DNA of 64,000 nt, from positions 881,998 through 945,997 of the forward strand of contig NW_003314331.1 in assembly GCF_000143415.4 (NCBI RefSeq). The letters are read 5' to 3'. The stretch comes from Selaginella moellendorffii (lineage: Eukaryota; Streptophyta; Lycopodiopsida; Selaginellales; Selaginellaceae). Position numbers and translations under genes: made by a program. Numbering within the stretch: the stretch's first letter is position 1; every line of letters begins with the position of its first letter. Positions 36,476 through 48,255 of the stretch are shown one piece after another. The notes below the pieces were generated by a model that did no database searches, was not told the origin of the DNA, and worked only from the letters and a program-made list of their open reading frames with translations.

Positions 36476-37296
36476 ATGCAAAGCCTTGTCTCGTGTCAGC
36501 TCCTCCACTACCCCCACAGCGTTGGAGTCTTGGGCGGAGGATTCCACTCCGTCCCGACCCTGCAATTCCTCAAGCGGCTCCGAGAGGCCACAGCGGCCGA
36601 GGGCGACCTCCTCCGCATCCCTCTCGTGCTCTGCGGCGATCCAAACGCCTCCCACCACCTCGGCGCTCTCATCCAGCAGCGAGAGTTTCTCGAGGACGCC
36701 GGCGCCAAATGCATTGCCCTGCCCTGCCCCTCGTCCCTCCGCTGGTTTACGTGCCTCGACTCGGGCTCCTCCGCCAAGCTGCTCAACGTCGTCGATTCCC
36801 TCGTCGAGGAGCTCCACCGCGCCGAGCTGCGGCCGCTCCAGGGCGCCGCCAGGCCCAGGATTGGGATCCTCACTTGCCAGGGCCTCGAATTCTACCAGGA
36901 GAAGCTTGAGCAAGAGGTGATCTCCGCGAAGAGCTAGCAGCTTCTGATGACATAAGTTGGATCTTCCTTTTCTTTTTCCCACAGGGATTCGAGGTTGTGC
37001 TGCCAGACAAGGCCTCCAAGGATCGTCTCATCGTTCCAGCCATGGCGGCTCTCGAGAGGAGAGACTTCCAGGGACACCGGAGCCTCATTCGCGTCGCGAT
37101 CCATATGCTGCTCGTGAATGCCGTCAACCGGGTCATGGGAGACGATCTCACGGCTGCGCTGTTTGCCGATGATCCTTTGCTCCTCCAGTGCATCGATCCG
37201 GCAAACTCGCTGGCCAAAGCTACGGTGACTTGGGTCAAGCAGCAGATCCAAACTCACGATATCAAGTGTCGGGGACGACGAGCTTGCGATCTCTGA
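36476..37296 (+). CDS. Asp/Glu racemase-family protein
   Basis: Two exons (36476-36916 and 36985-37296, intron 68 bp) give 250 aa. The N-terminus has the family's opening HSVGVLGGGFHSVPTLQFL. ALPCPSS (about residues 81-87) is at the first catalytic cysteine position, PRIGILTCQGLEFYQ opens the second half, and DDPLLLQCIDPANSLAKA (Cys about 228) resembles the C-terminal signature of the plant branch. Bacterial relatives interconvert D and L aspartate or glutamate with two cysteines; the plant proteins are poorly characterised. Surrounding residues differ from the bacterial CNT and CTE motifs, so racemase activity is uncertain. Convergent with the kelch gene, with 104 bp between the stops. Confidence 0.8.
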
Positions 37297-37400
37297 TATA
37301 AGAACTTAGCGAGCTCTGAGCTGGAAAATAACTTTATACACAAGTGTTAATATACACAAATAGATTCAATCGACAAACCCGGAGAGAGTTGCTCTGTGGA

Positions 37401-38722
37401 TCACAGCTTCATCACGCACATCGCTCCCCACGGTGGATTGTGCTGGTGATCCAGCGGAGGCTTGGTTACCACGGCTCGCCATGTCCGCTTCACCGGATGG
37501 TAAATCTGGAATAGAATGTTACACCTTCTCGTGGTGCTCCGGGACCACGAACGAGGACTCCTCTCGTATCGCTGCTCGTTCACGCCGCCAGGAATCACGT
37601 AAACTTCCCCGTCCAGTCCTACCAATCGGCAGGAGCTCTCGGCGGCCAGCGGCGATGGAAGCTCGGACTCTGGATACCACCCGTTGGATCCAAAGTCATA
37701 TCTAGAAAGCCAAGAACAATCGATGTTACGCGAGAAAACAAAGAAACCACTCAACCATACCTGAGAAGCTTCGAGTTCTCCAGCATGAAAACACTGGGAA
37801 GACCGTCAACATCTCCATACAACACGGCAATCCTCCCGAGACGAAGCCTCTCTCCATCCTCCCACATCGCCTCGAGCTTCCTCCAGCTCCCACTGCCAAA
37901 GCTGAAAACCTCTCCATCGTTGTAGTGCTCGTCAACCGGCAGGACCCCGGAAATGGTCCGAGCCTCGCCATAGCCACCGAGCACCCAAAACTCGTCCCCT
38001 ACAAAAAATCCCGAGCACCCGGCCCGGATGCTGTGGAGCCCCGGAAGACTCTCCCACGAATCTCTTGCCAGATCGTACTTCTCCGCCTCGCAAATCCTGT
38101 CACCGCCAGCTCGAAACTGGGCGTGACGCGATCCACCGCCAGCCACGATCAAGCACCCCTGGAAGATCCCACACGCAAAGCTCCCCCTGGGAGTTTTCAT
38201 GTCCTGGCACTGCTCCCACTGTGATCTCACCGGATCATACTTGAAGACCGAGGAGGAAGCCACAGGACGATCCATGGGAAAGTTCCTGGCGTCGAAGAGC
38301 GATCCGCCAAGCACGTAGAGCTGCTGCCCCGCGGCCACGCACTCGAAATTGCTCATGCTGTAGCGCGAGGGATTGCACGGCATCGGCGAGAATGTGCTCC
38401 ACAGCTGCGCGCGCGGATCAAACACCTCGCCGCGGCACAGCGACGGATCGTCGCGGAAGAGGTAGAGGAACTCCTCGCCCTTGCCCAGCTTCCGGCGGAG
38501 CTGGATGATGAAATCGCCCGACAGCGCCGCGTTCCAGGATCGGCACACGGATCTCAAGCGGCCGTGCTGCCAAAGCGGCACGCACGCCAGGCACACGCAA
38601 GCCAGATCATTCGGGAGCCCTGGAATGAGATTGCGGATGCCAAGCGTCGAGAATTCCAGCCAGAGGCTGCTTGCAGAGGATCCACTGGCGCCATTGACGA
38701 TCCTGCCCCTGCTCCTAACCAT
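37401..38722 (-). CDS. F-box/kelch-repeat protein
   Basis: Two exons (38722-37761 and 37701-37401) give 420 aa. An F-box-like motif lies at about residues 31-75 (IPGLPNDLACVCLACVPL, then LRSVCRSWNAAL). Kelch blades follow, with markers such as QLYVLGG, RGSFACGIFQGCLIVAGGG, AEKYDLARDSWESLP and GDEFWVLGGY. F-box proteins link substrates to SCF ubiquitin ligases through SKP1; the kelch propeller binds the target. No signal or membrane segment is seen. The nearest ATG, at 38722, is used; an in-frame TTG one codon upstream is not a likely start. A telo-box-like AACCCTAA (38770-38777) lies 48 bp upstream. The substrate is unknown; plant relatives often act in phenylpropanoid or light signalling. 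Confidence 0.88.
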
Positions 38723-39177
38723 CAAATCCTCTACCTGGACGACGCGAAGACCCCGCCCCAGGCCCCAAGAACCCTAATCTGGCATTTCCCAACAAAAGGT
38801 GTGACCGGTCGGATGTGCGACAAGTGGCACGATCCTAACCGTTGGCATAATGCCTTTTAAATTAACGTAAAGTAGATATGTAGATAATACAAACCGGCAG
38901 CCTCTTTTCCAGTCGAGAGCGTCGTCTCGAAAATTTCCATCTCGACTTGGTCACTGTTGCTGGCCTCTAGAACAATCACCGGGACGAAAAAACTTTGAGC
39001 CCCGGTGCTAAGTAAGTAGTTGTCACTTCTCCAATTCTCGAATCAATTTCACGGCTTTCCAATTCCCAGATCATTCCACCACCTACACACCACGAACGCA
39101 ATCCATTAGAACAAATCGAGAAGCGAGAGAGCTCTTCGAGTCATTACCCCTGCGAGCCCGAAAAATCTCTAAGTCGT
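38723..39177. other. Intergenic spacer, kelch promoter and MADS 3' region
   Basis: No gene seen. It holds the kelch upstream region and the presumed 3' UTR of the MADS-box gene. Confidence 0.5.
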
Positions 39178-41374
39178 TCAAGTCGAGCGATGGCTGTGGC
39201 CTTCATCGCTTGAGCTGTTCGAAGACCTTCTAGCCGTGGGTGGGAACGGTTCATACATCCTACTAGAAAGGAGAAACACAAAACCATTTCTCTCGTCAGT
39301 TCGCTACGCACGAAGAAAGAAGGCGAAAAACGAGAAACTAGCTTACCCCAAGTGCAGTGATGTCTGCAGCATCTGTGGGTGGTGTTCCACAAACGCTGGC
39401 AATGGAGCTAACTGGCCATGAATCGAGAATGGCAAAGTTACAGACGGAGGTTCCCTTGTCTCCAGTGGAGTTGCTACCACGTTGAGGGTAGCCAACGGCT
39501 TTCCACCACTATCAATTACGCTGTGGATGCCATTGAGCTGCGCGAGGAAATAAAAAAGAAAATTTAGAAGAAACTTCTTAACAAAACACGAAAAGAAAAG
39601 AAAAAAACGTTACCTTCCGCCTCAGATGGTCATTTTCTCTCTGCAGATGAAGCTCCTGTAAAAAAAAGTGTTAGTTTCACCTTGCATACACGAGACAAAA
39701 GAGAAAATGAGAATTTACCTTCCTACGGAGCTCATCGAGCTGTTCGGCAATGAGCTGATCCTGTTAAAACGCACAACCCCATGGTTACGGATAGATTCAG
39801 ACAAGCTTTTGAACTCACCTTTCTAGCGCGGATACGTTCAAGTCCACTCAGCAGTCGGTGCTCTAGCTGCTGTAGATCCTTGATGCCTAAGTGTATGAGA
39901 TCCTCGCCAACCATGTGGCTGCAGACAATCGCAAACAAACTTTAGAGAGTTTTGCTTTTCTGATGCTGCAAGCAGAAGCATACCGGTGAGTCTGCTGCAG
40001 CTGTTCTATCTGTTGCTTGAGACGAATGAGCTCTCGACCCCAGCGCTACAAAAAAAGAAACAACAAAGCTTTCAGTACAGAGAAACTGCAGAAGAGACTT
40101 CATCTCAACTCACCTCATTATCGTGATCGACGATACTGGTGTTATGGTTTCCCTCGGGGTACCTCCCATAGCGATCCAGTATCTCCTTCATGCTTCATTT
40201 GGAAGCAAAAGAAACAAAGGTGAGTGAACGAGTTTCTAAGCTCTCTCAACGGCGAGAAAAAAAAGTACCACCAAGTCAAGAAGAGAGAAAAAAAAAAAAA
40301 CCGGCAAATAAACACGACGAAAATGACATGCAACACAAACAACTGGGAATTAACTTCCCTTCCGACCCGCAGTCTCAATCCCCACTTTATCTGACGCGTC
40401 AGATTACCCAGCAAGCCATGGCAAAATGTACTAGACCAATGCAGACAAACTAGATCCGGCCATTGGATCCACACACCATCCGAATCCATCCACGGCCACA
40501 ATTGGCTCCCTCACGTACCTTATCCAGATTTTCCCGCAGCAAAGACCATTCCTTTGGGAAAGAAGAAGAAGGAACTCACAAAAACAAACAAGACAAACCA
40601 CCCGGGACTGAGAAGAGAGAGAGAGAGAGAGGCAAAAAAGAAATTGCTCCAACCATCGCACAGATTCTACGGCAAGCATCAATTTCAGGACAGATGCAAC
40701 TTGCGTTTAGCCGCATTTACAGCCACCGATTGGCTCGCAGAATCTGCTCACGCGATGTCCAGCAAAAAGAAAGGCAAGAAAAACATCGTACCGCAAGTAG
40801 TTAACAGACGTAAACACGCCATCAAGCTCAGTTTCAATCAGGAAACCACAATGAGAAAACGATGTTTAACGCAGCCAACCAAAAACCGGCAAATCGAAGC
40901 CACAGAGGGAAAGGAAAAACAGGAGGAAGCACGAATCAGCAAGCTTTTTCTGAAAAGGGTAATGCAGAAACCACACCAACAAGCCAAAACAAACAATATG
41001 CTGCCTCTCCTTTCGATGGCTTTTAACTCCTTCTCTCCAGGACTGACTGCCAAGAACACGATACGGCGCCCAAACAACCATGCAATCGATCCGTCCGAGA
41101 GAGCCCAGGCAATGCCAGCTCGCAAATTCCAAAGGAAAGCAAACCAGCCAGCTACCGCTCGATGGATTCTCGCGGAGAACACGTACCTGGTGCTGCTGGA
41201 GGAGTACTCAAAGAGCTTGCCGGTGCTGGAGAAGATGATGAGCGCAATCTGTGCATCGCACAGCACCGACAGCTCGTGCGCCTTCTTGAGCAGGCCACCG
41301 CGGCGCTTGGAGAAGGTAACCTGCCGATTCGTGGCATTCTCTATCCGCTTGATCTCGATTTTCCCGCGGCCCAT
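39178..41374 (-). CDS. MIKC-type MADS-box transcription factor
   Basis: Eight exons: 41374-41187, 40192-40114, 40045-39984, 39918-39819, 39760-39719, 39655-39614, 39537-39347, 39259-39178. Sizes of 188, 79, 62, 100, 42 and 42 bp for the first six match classical MIKC genes exactly. The 261-aa protein has a MADS domain ([20 protein letters not shown], then [20 protein letters not shown]), an intervening region ([16 protein letters not shown]), a K-box (about residues 90-160, [20 protein letters not shown]) and a variable C-terminus ending DEGHSHRST. Such proteins bind CArG boxes as dimers and control reproductive and sporophyte development. Intron 1 is about 1 kb, a common site of regulatory sequence. 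The last exon is less certain: without splicing at 39346 the protein ends at a stop at 39345-39343 after LHLG. Confidence 0.9.
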
Positions 41375-42760
41375 TGGAAAGAAGAAATCTCGGCGCCGCG
41401 GGTGGGAAAGAGAGATAGGGAGGGAGATCCTTGGCGTGGCAATGCTTACTGCGTCGCGGCTCCCACTTCCGGGCTTCCACTTCCGGCTTCCACTTCGAGC
41501 TTCTAGCGCTTTTTAGAGCTCGTCCACCCCTGCTTTTAAGCCCCCTTTCCTATTCCGGCGCCGCCGCCCTATACATGCACACACACAGCACGACGAAGGC
41601 GGAGAAGAAGAAATCTTCCGCCATAGCCAGCGCGCCCCGCCCAGCGCCGCGCGCTCGCCTCAAACAAACCTAAAATATTATCGCGCCCAAGAGCGCGAGC
41701 TAGAGGAAGAAGAAGAAGAAGAAGAAGAGAAGCTCCTTCGTCATTCCTATGGAGTTTTATCCCCACTTCTCATTTGAAAAATTGCCCCCATTGCTCGTTG
41801 AAGGGCGTGCACGTAAAATCTAATCCCCTGTACTGCATTTTTACTTTTCGGGCCTATGCTATGCCCGTCAACGCCCGTCGGCGCCCGTCACGGGCATACG
41901 GTGGCTATTCCGAGGCTGGGCACCGTATCTCGTATGCCCCGTTTAGCTTAGGGCTTTCTATAATTAGCGTTGGCCTTTGCCAATTTTGGAAGCCTTCGCC
42001 GCCGGGTCCGCGAGGAGGTAATTATTGCAAATGTGGCCCGTACAGGCCCGCGGTAAATGGGAGAATTGGGCATCGCATTGGGGGGACTTAACCTTGCGGC
42101 GTGGGGTGAAAAAAGTTAATATTTGGCTATACGAGCCGCGGTAAATGCTGGCTAAATGGGACGGGTAACATCTGGCGCGGCACCTTCTATTACCTTCGAT
42201 GGGCGCGCCAGCCAATGGGCGCGTTTTCACCCCACTCCCGAGTGTTTTTTACGGCCGCGGTAAGAAGGCACCGCGGGAACGGGAAAAGAAGGAAAAGGAC
42301 GGACGCCAGAGGCGTGTTCGATTCCCCTCCAGATTTTTTTTCTTTCCAGATTTTTCTTTTACCCCACTTTTTGCTATTTCCTGTTATTTTTAGCGGGAAT
42401 CATTGCCTAGCCTACGAGGAATATGCCACCGATTCCAATTCGAATTTGAAAAGCTAGGGTTCTTGCGACTTCTTTTGGAAAGGCTATGTGGAGCCACCAT
42501 AGCTCTTTCCTTCCCAGATGGAAGAATTGCCTTTCATTATTGTACTTGGTGATTAGTGTCGTTGTCACCAAAAACAATGCCTTTCTTTTTCTTCCACTGT
42601 GGAGGGCGGGGACTCGTCGGTCCCTCCTCGGGGCCCCCATTCCTCTTTTCTCCTCTGATTCCACGCACGCAAGGCGGAAAAGGAGAGAGTTTTCTAGCGC
42701 GTATGGGAAATGGTGTAGAAGAGAGAGAGAGGGAAAGTGAAAGTGAGAGGAGCGAGCTCC
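41375..42760. promoter_or_regulatory. MADS-box gene upstream region
   Basis: No coding region found. It includes an AAG microsatellite (about 41705-41730) and a GAGAGA stretch (42719-42732). GA repeats are common in plant developmental gene promoters. A CCCGTC-rich stretch lies at 41865-41900. Confidence 0.4.
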
Positions 42761-42767
42761 AAGTACC

Positions 42768-43650
42768 TTTGGAGCAGCAGCCCAGGGCCATCAGATCAGA
42801 CATCCCTGCGTTCCTGCCGACCCTGTCGCTCGTTTGATTTGATTTCTCGTCGCCAAGTTGCTCTCAATCCATTTCAATCCCCAGGGAGTAACTTAAGGCG
42901 CTGAGAAAATCCTGGAATCACCCCGGCCAACAAGCATCTCTCAGACTTTAATGCGAAATGGAAGGGACGCCAGCGTCAAAAGAGAAAGGCTGCCTGTCGG
43001 TTACTTGCCTGAGGTAGCGGAAAACTCTGGGCTTTTGGCGCACTTCTTTCGTATCTTCGACCATTTCCAGCAAAGCCTTGCCTGCAGCGGAAGGAAAACA
43101 CGCAAACAAGAGTGAGAAAACAATTCAATGACGTCGGCCAACTGTGACAAGTTGGGCATTTTCTTGTGTCACGTACCTTTGTACCTCCGGATACCTCTGT
43201 GGCTTCTCTCCGTCCACATAAGAGATCTCTGCGTGCTGCAGCGCTCTAAAATGCGAGAAGATCACTGCTTAGATCCTGCTTGACCGTCCACCACATTCTT
43301 GTGTCAGGGACCAACAAGCGGGATCTTCCCAATATAAGGAAATCTCTCCAAAAGTTTGCTTGCAGAGCACCCCCTGGAAAAAGGCTACTGTAAGCATAGC
43401 GGGAAACAAATTATTGTGGAAATGGAAAGTAGAAGCTGAGGTGACTACATTAACTACGGGTGGAGCACATAAACTAGAGTAAAATGTGCAAGGACATGAT
43501 ACCTCTTGAGCATCGTAACAGCATTCCTTCTTCCGTCGTCCTTTTTCGACTTATCTTGGTGTTGTGGCTTGCACAGAGCTGGACTCCACGCTCACTCGGT
43601 ACAATGCTTTCTTGAGAGTTTGGAGCCGCTATTGTCCTTGACTGTGGTTG
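42768..43650 (-). other. Exon-like segments of an unidentified transcript
   Basis: Segments with good splice borders and coding-like frames: 43245-43177 and 43081-43009 join to read SHRGIRRYKGKALLEMVEDT followed by KEVRQKPRVFRYLR. Another segment near 43649-43500 (containing RTIAAPNSQESIVPSE) has a GT donor at its end. I cannot build a complete gene or name a family. It could be a small gene, upstream exons of the MADS transcript, or chance. Confidence 0.25.
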
Positions 43651-43659
43651 TTTCCTTTG

Positions 43660-44235
43660 TGTCCTGTACATGACAACGCCAGAACAAAGTTAGAGATCGT
43701 AAATCTGACAGATTACCTCCTTATAGATACAGACCACCAAAGTGCACATTTGATCTGGTTGCAGCGTCCGGCCCTTCGAAAGGCAAGCCGAGAGAAAAAC
43801 AAGCACTATACAACAAAACAGATACTTTATCGATTGCTTTTCGGGCGACCTGCAAGCGCAAATTAAACTCGACCGCGTTACCCTTCAGGATATTAGTTTA
43901 ATCGCTTGCAGTTCCGGCTAAAAAATGCTTTCCTAAAAGACAACCAACGCGCAAGTCCCTGCAAGCACACAATTTCAGTAGTTTCCGCGAGCAAGTTGAG
44001 CACCGACACCGTACCTTCGAGTTACTAAAAGACGACAACGATGATCGGATTCTTCATGACAACGGCAACATTCACCCTACTTGTGCACAACAGGGAGCAA
44101 AAGAAAGAGAAAATAAAGCCGCAATTGAGGTCATTCCTAAAGCAGAGCAGGCATTAGAAATGATACCTCTCACTCTTCTTTCGCTCTCTTTTTGCGCTGT
44201 TGTTTGTGTTTTCCTTGCCTTGAATATAGTCGTGT
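43660..44235. other. Transporter 3' region and spacer
   Basis: No gene seen; presumed 3' UTR of the transporter gene ending near 44000, then unassigned sequence. Confidence 0.4.
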
Positions 44236-45623
44236 TCACTTTCCTTGTAACACTGGAAGTAATTCCTCTTGCGAGGCTGCCTGTACTGGTTTGAGTTTGT
44301 GTTTGTTGTACATTACAACGCCAAAGATAGCTGACATAGGAAGTTAAGTCATAACGGTTGTATGAGAAAAGAAAGATTGGTTCCTTACCGATGACATAGC
44401 CAATGATGTTGATGGGAGTAAGTGTCGTGTCAAGGAATACTAGTCCAGAGACCAGCACAACTATCCAATCTCTCACAACGCCAGCCACACGGATAGTGAG
44501 CGCGCTCGTAGACGATATCACCAGAAACACGGAGATGTTGAGCGCAAAGGTGCACAGGGCGTTGAGAGACACAACAACGGCATCAAAGTTCCAGTGCGTT
44601 GAGCTGTCCATCTTCGGCTTCTCTAGCAACAACCAGGGTATGAAGAGGCAAAACGCGCTGAAACAAGAACAGAAACAAAAATGGTCATTCTTGGCAGAAC
44701 GGAAGTAGAGGCGTACCTGCAAGGACTCACGTAGTACATCATCGTGAGAGGATCTAGCTTCAATCCCTTCCTCTTCAGCATGATCTCGATCAGTATGAGC
44801 CGCATTGACTCCCCGACAACCCCGCCAAGCTGATAAATCACTCCAATCCAGTTGAAGTTGATCTCGCCGTAAGATGCAACCAGCACACCGAAGCTTATTA
44901 CCGACATGATGAACATCATGCGAAGAGTAAGACTTTCAAGACCAAATGCGGCTCCAAGGAGAAAAACGGAAACGGGCACTGCAAATACAGCATCAGCACC
45001 TTTCGACTACAAAAAATCTATAAGCTTCTTACTTATGGCTTTCAGCATCTGAGCAAAAGCAACGGAGATATAAAGGTAGGCCGAGTTCCCGAGCCACAAA
45101 GTCATCGCAAACATTGCTCCGATGGGAAAAACCGAGGTAGCGTATCTGCGGTTTTGAGAGTTACAACACAAAGATCGAAATTCCAAAAACTTTCTTACAT
45201 TTCCAAAGTCATTCCTTGAGGCAGGGGCACTAGCTGTGCATTCTCATTCTTAGAATTCGAAGAACTAACTCAAAAAAATTAAAAAAACTCTTACCTTAAA
45301 GACATGGATCACAACGAAGCAAAGCACCGATGAGAACACCATGTGTATGAGCGTGAGAGACACCGGGAATGGGAAATTGAAATGGTTGGAAGACAGCAGC
45401 CACTGCAAATGGAAGAACGAGAGAAAAAAAAATACCAGTCACGGATCGAAGGGAAATTGCGCTACCCTGCATTGGAAATTTTCTAAGCTGATCAAACCTT
45501 GTTGAAGAAGATCTGGCCGCTGGAAATCACAATGTAGAGAAGAATGTACATGTAGCTCGCGAATGCGATCCTCTTCCGCTGCATCGCCGGCGCCTCGTGA
45601 GGCGCCAAAGCAACCTTCTCCAT
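44236..45623 (-). CDS. TPT-family sugar-phosphate/nucleotide-sugar transporter
   Basis: Seven exons: 45623-45498, 45402-45295, 45233-45199, 45145-45033, 44978-44717, 44657-44389, 44330-44236, giving 335 aa, the normal length. About ten hydrophobic segments are visible. Diagnostic stretches are [108 protein letters not shown] and MYNKHKLK. These place it in the drug/metabolite transporter superfamily, in the plant clade of Golgi or endomembrane sugar-phosphate and nucleotide-sugar exchangers. The position expected to be VVKDW reads VVRDW. There is no plastid transit peptide, arguing against a plastid phosphate translocator. Substrate cannot be told from sequence. It shares a 96-bp divergent promoter with the folate gene at 45720. 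Confidence 0.88.
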
Positions 45624-45719
45624 CCCAAACAAAAACTATTAGGGTTCTTCCCCACGAGATCTTTGCCGTTGGTTTCCTTAATCAACGGTTGAGACTTTTT
45701 TTTGTTTTCTAAACAGAAA
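45624..45719. promoter_or_regulatory. Bidirectional promoter, transporter/5-FCL
   Basis: Only 96 bp separate the two start codons. A telo-box-like TTAGGGTT lies at 45639-45646. Both 5' UTRs and core promoters must fit or overlap here or inside the neighbouring gene. Confidence 0.6.
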
Positions 45720-46960
45720 ATGCGGGGTTCTAACGGGGTTAGGGCTTTGCTCGCAAGATGGCATTCTTTGCGTTTCATGGCGATGGCGGGAGCTGGCGGC
45801 AATGGAGCCGATGTCGCAGCGCTCAATCCCAAGCATGCGATCTGCCAGGAGAAGCGCCAGATGCGGACCGCTGTCCGGCGCAAGTTGAGGGAATTCGCGG
45901 CAGCGCAGCGGCAGATCGAAGGTGAGAAATATTTCTTTACAGGGAAATCCAAGCTGGGCCTGCTCTCTAGTCTCACAAATCTGGAAATCTTCTCGATCTT
46001 GCAGATGCGGCTATCCAGCACCACGTCCTCGACGCTCCCTGGTTTAAGGACAGTAAAAGACTGTGCGCCTATGTGAGCTGTGCCGCACTGAGAGAGGTGG
46101 ACACCACAAAAATCGTCGCTCACATTTTTAATCCCGATGATCCAGGTACGCTCTCTTCTTTTTCTTTTGTTTTCTCTCTTCGATCTAAGTCCTCTCATCG
46201 TGGTCAGTGCAAGCCAAGAAGCTTTATCTCCCCCGTGTACAAGACAAGCAAAGCCATATGCAAATGCTTCACGTGAAGAGCTACGATGATCTGGTACCGA
46301 ATTCCATGACGATCCTCGAGCCGGAGCCAGTCGATAAATCTGGAAGCCCAAGAGAAGATGGTGAGTTCTATTTATTTTTCTTGTTCTTTCTATCAAAACT
46401 TTTGTTGTGTGTTTGCAGTTCTAGACACGGATGAGCCTTTAGATCTTCTCCTTTTGCCCGGTATGCTTGAAACATCACTATACTTCTTTATTGTTTTGAT
46501 TCTCTCTTTTTCCTCGGTGTGATGAATTCTCTGTCACTGCAGGCTTGGCTTTCGATTTATCCGGGCGACGTCTTGGTCGTGGTGGAGGGTAAGAAAGTAA
46601 TCGTTCGCTCCGTGCTCACACCGTGCTAACACCGAGCTGTATCGTGTGATCAGGTACTACGACTGTTTGCTTTCGAAAATACTCGAGTCGAACGGATCAA
46701 AAGGCTGGAAACGTCCGTTGCTAGGTACTGAAACCTCTTACGATTGACACTTTTCTTTTCTTTCAATGATCTCACAAACTTTTTTGCTCGTTTCTCTGCG
46801 CCTCGCAGTGGCTCTGGCGTACTCTCCTCAAATCGTCGATGGCTCTGTACCCGTGGACGAGACCGATGTTCCCGTGGATGCTCTCGTACGAGCCTCTGGC
46901 GTGACGGCGATATCGCCATACGCCCGGCAACAAATTCTCACGGACGAAGCAAAGTTTTAG
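45720..46960 (+). CDS. 5FCL: 5-formyltetrahydrofolate cyclo-ligase
   Basis: Seven exons: 45720-45921, 46005-46145, 46208-46360, 46419-46460, 46543-46588, 46654-46724, 46809-46960, encoding 268 aa. The enzyme (5,10-methenyltetrahydrofolate synthetase) uses ATP to convert 5-formyl-THF to 5,10-methenyl-THF, salvaging the folate that inhibits SHMT. Visible motifs are KHAICQEKRQMRTAVRRKL at the start of the domain, KKLYLPRVQD, DLLLLPGLAFDLSGRRLGRG and the signature GRGGGYYD at residues 192-198. The first 24 residues are basic with several Arg and no acidic residue, as in a mitochondrial presequence, fitting the mitochondrial location in plants. Seven short exons keep the frame throughout. Confidence 0.92.
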
Positions 46961-47181
46961 GCTCTGGTGGTACGTTTTTCTTTGAGGCAAACTCTTCGTT
47001 GTTTGTTGAGTTTAAATGCATAGGAAATCCCGAATCGACAAAGCAAACTCTGGAGCATCGCGATTTTAAAGCATCGATTATCAACCATCTTGTTGGTAGA
47101 ACGCTTGCTTGAAATTTCATGAGTTAATAGATTTGCCCTATGGTATTTTACTATTGAGTTTTTTAGGGTTTTGGAAATGCC

Positions 47182-47684
47182 ATGGCTGCTGGTGGCGCAT
47201 TTGGAGGGAGCAGGGGAGTGAAGCCCGTGCCGCCAGAGAAGGGAGTATTTCCACTGGATCACTTCCACGAGTGCAAGCCGGTAATTGATCGATCGATCGC
47301 CATGCCCAATTTCGAGCAAACTTTCTTTCTTCTCTTCTCTTCCAGGCAATGCAAGAGTATATGCAGTGCTTGAAAAACAACCAAATGCTGGCCGATCGCT
47401 GCAAGCATCTATCGAAGAAATACCTGGAATGCCGCATGGAGAGGTAAGAGATTTCTCTCGTTTTCTCGTGAATGGTGGCCGAGAGAAGGAAGAATTCTAG
47501 GAACTTGATGTGCAAACAGGACCTCAAGGAGCTGGGATTTAGCGAGAACGATGAGATTTACGCCAGGCGAGACGACGATCCCGTCGGTGGCGATGGTGGG
47601 CTATTTGCTTTCATGAATCAGCCACGAAAAGAAGAAGCCCACATCGCTGGGATTCGAAGAAAACGCGGCGAGAATCCCCCCTAG
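47182..47684 (+). CDS. COX19: Cytochrome c oxidase assembly protein COX19
   Basis: Three exons (47182-47280, 47346-47443, 47501-47684) give 126 aa. The twin CX9C motif is exact: Cys31-X9-Cys41 and Cys52-X9-Cys62, forming a CHCH fold oxidised by the MIA40 pathway. The flanking KGVFPLDHFHECK and LMCKQDLKELGFSEND stretches are typical of COX19, an intermembrane-space factor for copper delivery and redox regulation in complex IV assembly. No cleavable presequence is needed. The C-terminal 45 residues are less conserved in this family. It starts 221 bp after the folate gene, with a telo-box (TTTAGGGTTT, 47162-47171) 10 bp before the ATG. Confidence 0.94.
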
Positions 47685-47889
47685 ATCTTTTATTTCGATC
47701 TTTTGCCGAGCAAAGAGGCAAGAACACCAGGAACTCTAGACAATGCACAGCGAATTTCTTTCTCTATACAGCATCGTCGGCGTTAAGTCTTTAGTAGATC
47801 ATCAAAAGCTTTTCTCTTTTTTTGTGGATTTTCTCTCTTTTTTTTTCTTACGGTATGGTGGTGGAGATGATCAGCTTGATCCTCCCCTT

Positions 47890-48255
47890 CTAGCTCTTTA
47901 GATGTGGAAAACAAGCGTGAAGATCGACCTTGGGATGCTTCGCTTCGGCGTGCTCTTTGCATTTCACCTCACTCGTCGTGCACATAAACGTTTGCATACA
48001 AATCTTGCACTGCCAAGAGGAAAGATTGGCACGAAAATCCATCAAGCGCATCGAGCAGTCGAGAAGGAAGAGTTCTCATACCTGGATGTTCATAGCTTTC
48101 TTATTGGAATCGAGTTGGCTACCTGCCAGAAACGAGATGGAAATCAAGCAAAATTCTTTTCCGAGAAGAAATTGCGCACCTTTGCCGCTCGCCTTGGCCT
48201 TCTCCAAGTTCCGATCGCGGGCCATCTTCGATTTCTGCGCATTGCCTCCGCCCAT
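47890..48255 (-). CDS. SERF-type small zinc-finger protein (At2g23090-like)
   Basis: Three exons (48255-48180, 48122-48082, 48009-47890) give 78 aa. The N-terminus MGGGNAQKSKMARDRNLEKA is the 4F5/SERF-like basic motif; the C-terminus has a zinc-finger-like pattern CKIC...CTTSEVKCKEHAEAKHP. Matches a small, widely conserved eukaryotic family whose function is not settled. Convergent with COX19, 205 bp apart. A telo-box-like AAAACCCTAG lies at 48298-48307, about 43 bp upstream of the ATG. Confidence 0.9.

Noticed and set aside
36413-36982. Minus ORF of 189 codons over the racemase-like gene
   Set aside because: Shadow of the GC-rich sense frame; the plus frame has family motifs and a correct intron.
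40554-41516. Plus ORF of 320 codons
   Set aside because: It lies antisense to MADS exon 1 and intron 1; the composition is Lys-rich noise and no domain is visible.
45527-46396. Minus ORF of 289 codons over the folate gene
   Set aside because: It is antisense to 5-FCL exons 1-3 and the promoter, with no recognisable domain, and it crosses real splice sites.
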